The translations under genes and the position numbers were made by a program. Source: Bacteroidota bacterium (GTDB taxonomy: Bacteria; Bacteroidota; Bacteroidia; Chitinophagales; Chitinophagaceae). From it: a stretch of 64,000 bases of DNA. This document shows positions 62,151-64,000 of the stretch, piece after piece. Within the stretch, counting starts at the first letter, position 1. Each line of letters starts with the position of its first letter. Under the pieces are notes generated by a model. It had not been told where the DNA came from. It ran no database searches and was given only the letters and a program-made list of their open reading frames with translations. The stretch covers positions 366,372 to 430,371 of the forward strand of contig VGFP01000002.1 in assembly GCA_016868855.1 (NCBI GenBank), written 5' to 3'.

Positions 62151-62582
62151 TTAACCCTTGAGCTTGAATGCAGTTGCATCCAACTTCATCTGCTTGATCA
62201 TCGCACGCAAGCCATTTGATCTTGTTTGTGCGAGATGTGAACTCAATCCAACTTCATCAATGAATCCAAGTGGCGCATCAATGATTTCTTGAGGGGTGTG
62301 TCCACTGAGTACATGGATCATCAGGCTGACAAGTCCTTTAACAATCACCGCATCACTGTCGCCCTCAAAAAAGACACGGCCATCTTTTTCAAAAGAATGG
62401 ATCCATACACTCGATTGACAACCTTTGATTTTATAGTCATCTGTTTTAAAAGTTTCATTGAGGGGTGCGAGTTTTTTCCCCAAATCAATGATGTATTCGT
62501 ACTTCTCTTCCCATGTTTCGAACATGGAAAAATCACCTATGATTTCTTTTTCAATTGCTGATATGGAGGGAGATGTTTCCAT
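62151..62582 (-). CDS. sufE: SufE sulfur acceptor
   Basis: Takes persulfide sulfur from SufS and passes it on to the SufBCD scaffold. The active-site Cys is in KIKGCQSSVWIHSF, preceded by FSMFETWEEKYEYIIDLGKKL; SLMIHVLSGHTPQEI and GLSSHLAQTRSNGLRAMI are family marks. Length 143. It starts at the base after the sufS stop, so the two are coupled. Confidence 0.95.
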   Translation of the reverse strand: METSPSISAIEKEIIGDFSMFETWEEKYEYIIDLGKKLAPLNETFKTDDYKIKGCQSSVWIHSFEKDGRVFFEGDSDAVIVKGLVSLMIHVLSGHTPQEIIDAPLGFIDEVGLSSHLAQTRSNGLRAMIKQMKLDATAFKLKG

Positions 62583-63815
62583 TTATTTCAACATCTTGAG
62601 TGATTTGTTCAACGCTTCAATCAATATATCAATTTCTTCGATCGTATTGTATGCTGCGAAGGATGCTCTTGTGGTTCCGACGACCCCCAGGCAGTTCATC
62701 AAAGGTTGTGCACAATGGTGACCTGTTCTGACTGCAATACCCTGGTTGTCGAGTAAAATAGCGAGGTCTTGCGGGTGAACACCCTCAATTGTAAATGATA
62801 CGACACTTACTTTCTCTTCAACATCTCCCCTGATTTTCAGTCCCTCTACCAATCTCAGTTTTGAGCTGGCATATGCAAGCAATTCAGCCTCATGTTGACG
62901 AATAGCAGCCTTCCCGATCCTACTGATGAAATCAATCCCGAATTGAAGTGCAATGACATCAGCAATATTGGGGGTACCTGCTTCAAACTTGAAAGGGAGC
63001 TCGTTGTAAGTTGACTTCTCAAAACTTACCTCTTTGATCATTTCGCCACCTCCCTGATAGGGTTGCATGGATTCAAGTATATGCCGCTTGCCATACAATA
63101 TTCCAACACCAGTCGGACCATATGTTTTATGTCCAGAAAAAACAAAAAAATCACAATCCAACGACTGCACATCGATATCGAGGTGGACTGCCGATTGCGC
63201 CCCATCAACCAATGCGAGTGCACCATGCTGATGAGCGAGTTGAATGATCTGTTCAATTGGATTGATAACACCCAACGCGTTGGATGCATGTACAACTGAT
63301 ACCATTTTGGTCTTGGATGAAAGCATTTTTTTGTATGCTTCCATATCAAGCCTTCCATCTGCATCAATCGGGATTACCCGAATGACTGCACCCTTTCTTT
63401 CAGCGATCATTTGCCAGGGAACAATGTTTGCATGATGTTCCAAGCTGCTGATGATGATTTCATCTCCTGCTTCGAGAAATACATTTCCCCAGGCATTTGA
63501 AACAAGGTTGATGCTTTCAGTCGTTCCTTTTGTGAAAATAATTTCTTCGTGCTGTTTTGCTCCTATGAATGCTTGCACTGCAGCGCGTGAGGCTTCAAAT
63601 GCAGCAGTGGCCTCGTCTGCAAGCGTATGGAGTCCACGGTGAATATTTGCATTGTAATGCGAATAGTAGTGGGTGATGGCATCAATTACTTGTTTTGGCT
63701 TTTGCGCGGTAGCGGCGTTGTCAAAATACACGAGTGACTTTCCCTTGACCTTCCTTTGAAGGATGGGGAACTCACTTCTTATTGATTGCACATCATATGG
63801 TAGGGTAGAAGCCAT
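62583..63815 (-). CDS. sufS: Cysteine desulfurase SufS
   Basis: Class II cysteine desulfurase of the SUF system, 410 residues. YFDNAATAQKPKQVIDA, NANIHRGLHTLADEAT, the PLP lysine in FSGHKTYGPTGVGILYG, and the active-site Cys in VRTGHHCAQPLM are visible. The short loop around the Cys distinguishes it from the IscS-type enzyme at 13.2 kb. It starts six bases after the sufD stop. Confidence 0.96.
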   Translation of the reverse strand: MASTLPYDVQSIRSEFPILQRKVKGKSLVYFDNAATAQKPKQVIDAITHYYSHYNANIHRGLHTLADEATAAFEASRAAVQAFIGAKQHEEIIFTKGTTESINLVSNAWGNVFLEAGDEIIISSLEHHANIVPWQMIAERKGAVIRVIPIDADGRLDMEAYKKMLSSKTKMVSVVHASNALGVINPIEQIIQLAHQHGALALVDGAQSAVHLDIDVQSLDCDFFVFSGHKTYGPTGVGILYGKRHILESMQPYQGGGEMIKEVSFEKSTYNELPFKFEAGTPNIADVIALQFGIDFISRIGKAAIRQHEAELLAYASSKLRLVEGLKIRGDVEEKVSVVSFTIEGVHPQDLAILLDNQGIAVRTGHHCAQPLMNCLGVVGTTRASFAAYNTIEEIDILIEALNKSLKMLK

Positions 63816-63820
63816 TTTTT

Positions 63821-64000
63821 CTATGCTTCAAATGATAGTCGTTGAGAAATAATTGTCTCTACATGATGCTTGATCACTTCGTTCTCAATTTGTACGAGGA
63901 TATCACTCGCAAATGCATGCAGCAACAAAGCCTTGGCTTTTTTTTCAGATATACCTCTTGCTCTCAGGTAGAACAGCGCATCCTCGTCTAATTTACCGAT
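63821..64000 (-). CDS. sufD: SufD, C-terminal end (cut by window edge)
   Basis: The minus strand is open from the window edge to a TAG at 63823-63821 and gives the last 59 residues of the protein. IGKLDEDALFYLRARGISEKKAKALLLHAFASDIL is the conserved C-terminal helix region of SufD (and of the related SufB). Placement directly before sufS favours SufD. The 5' part, and presumably sufC and sufB, lie outside the window. Confidence 0.9.
   Translation of the reverse strand: MGKLDEDALFYLRARGISEKKAKALLLHAFASDILVQIENEVIKHHVETIISQRLSFEA

Overview
This window looks like a compact chromosomal stretch from a Bacteroidota bacterium, most likely Chitinophagales/Chitinophagaceae. The support is gene content (SprE/PorW-type TPR protein, fused DAHP synthase-chorismate mutase, fused aspartokinase-homoserine dehydrogenase, AtpZ pair), many -7 promoter elements of the Bacteroidota type TAnnTTTG (several with TTG 19-20 bases upstream), and frequent TTG/GTG starts. 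There are no rRNA genes, CRISPR arrays, phages or insertion sequences. Almost every base is coding, and no gap over 300 bases lacks a gene or leader.

Layout. 1-9.2 kb: 3' end of pntB, then an M28 peptidase / rRNA m5C methyltransferase / RlpA-like / Nudix operon, folC, a glycosyltransferase with rsmG, and a flavin-binding protein. 9.3-15.7 kb: PLD-family cardiolipin synthase-like protein, mutS, IscS-type cysteine desulfurase, glmM-like mutase. 15.9-20.7 kb: one tight operon (PAP2 phosphatase, CNNM/CorC protein, atypical SDR, kynureninase, pyrF). 20.7-26.8 kb: SGNH hydrolase, two secreted proteins of unknown function, rluD and lipB back to back, PLP deaminase, nucleotidyltransferase. 26.8-28.8 kb: an ECF sigma factor whose partner fuses an anti-sigma-like N-terminus to a periplasmic trypsin-like protease, with a small lipoprotein diverging from it. 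28.9-38.1 kb: DEAD-box helicase, then an aromatic amino acid operon (pheA, aminotransferase, tyrA, DAHP synthase-chorismate mutase, aroB, aroA, aroC) preceded by a complete transcription attenuator with a Trp/Tyr/Phe leader peptide. 38.1-43.1 kb: a six-gene operon of uncertain purpose (VanX-like dipeptidase, SDR, ROK kinase, SIS protein, MetE-like protein, MBL hydrolase). 43.2-50.7 kb: rlpA, PBP1A, SprE/PorW-like protein, a lone M23-type N-terminal membrane domain, AtpZ plus a partner, SprT-like protein. 50.7-56 kb: the threonine operon (thrA, thrB, thrC, GNAT) behind a threonine-rich leader peptide. 56-64 kb: ppc, YhhQ-like queuosine precursor transporter, an RRM protein, a GMC oxidoreductase, tRNA-Ala(GGC), and part of a SUF Fe-S assembly cluster (sufT-like, sufE, sufS, start of sufD).

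Most notable: (1) the aromatic attenuator, with promoter, leader peptide, antiterminator and terminator all readable; (2) a Thr-codon leader in front of thrA; (3) ThrA with an eroded aspartokinase domain but an intact homoserine dehydrogenase; (4) the sigma factor / anti-sigma-protease pair; (5) eight of twelve convergent gene pairs with abutting or interlocked stop codons; (6) face-to-face -7 promoter elements shared by rluD and lipB. All functions are inferred from reading the sequence; no database search was run.
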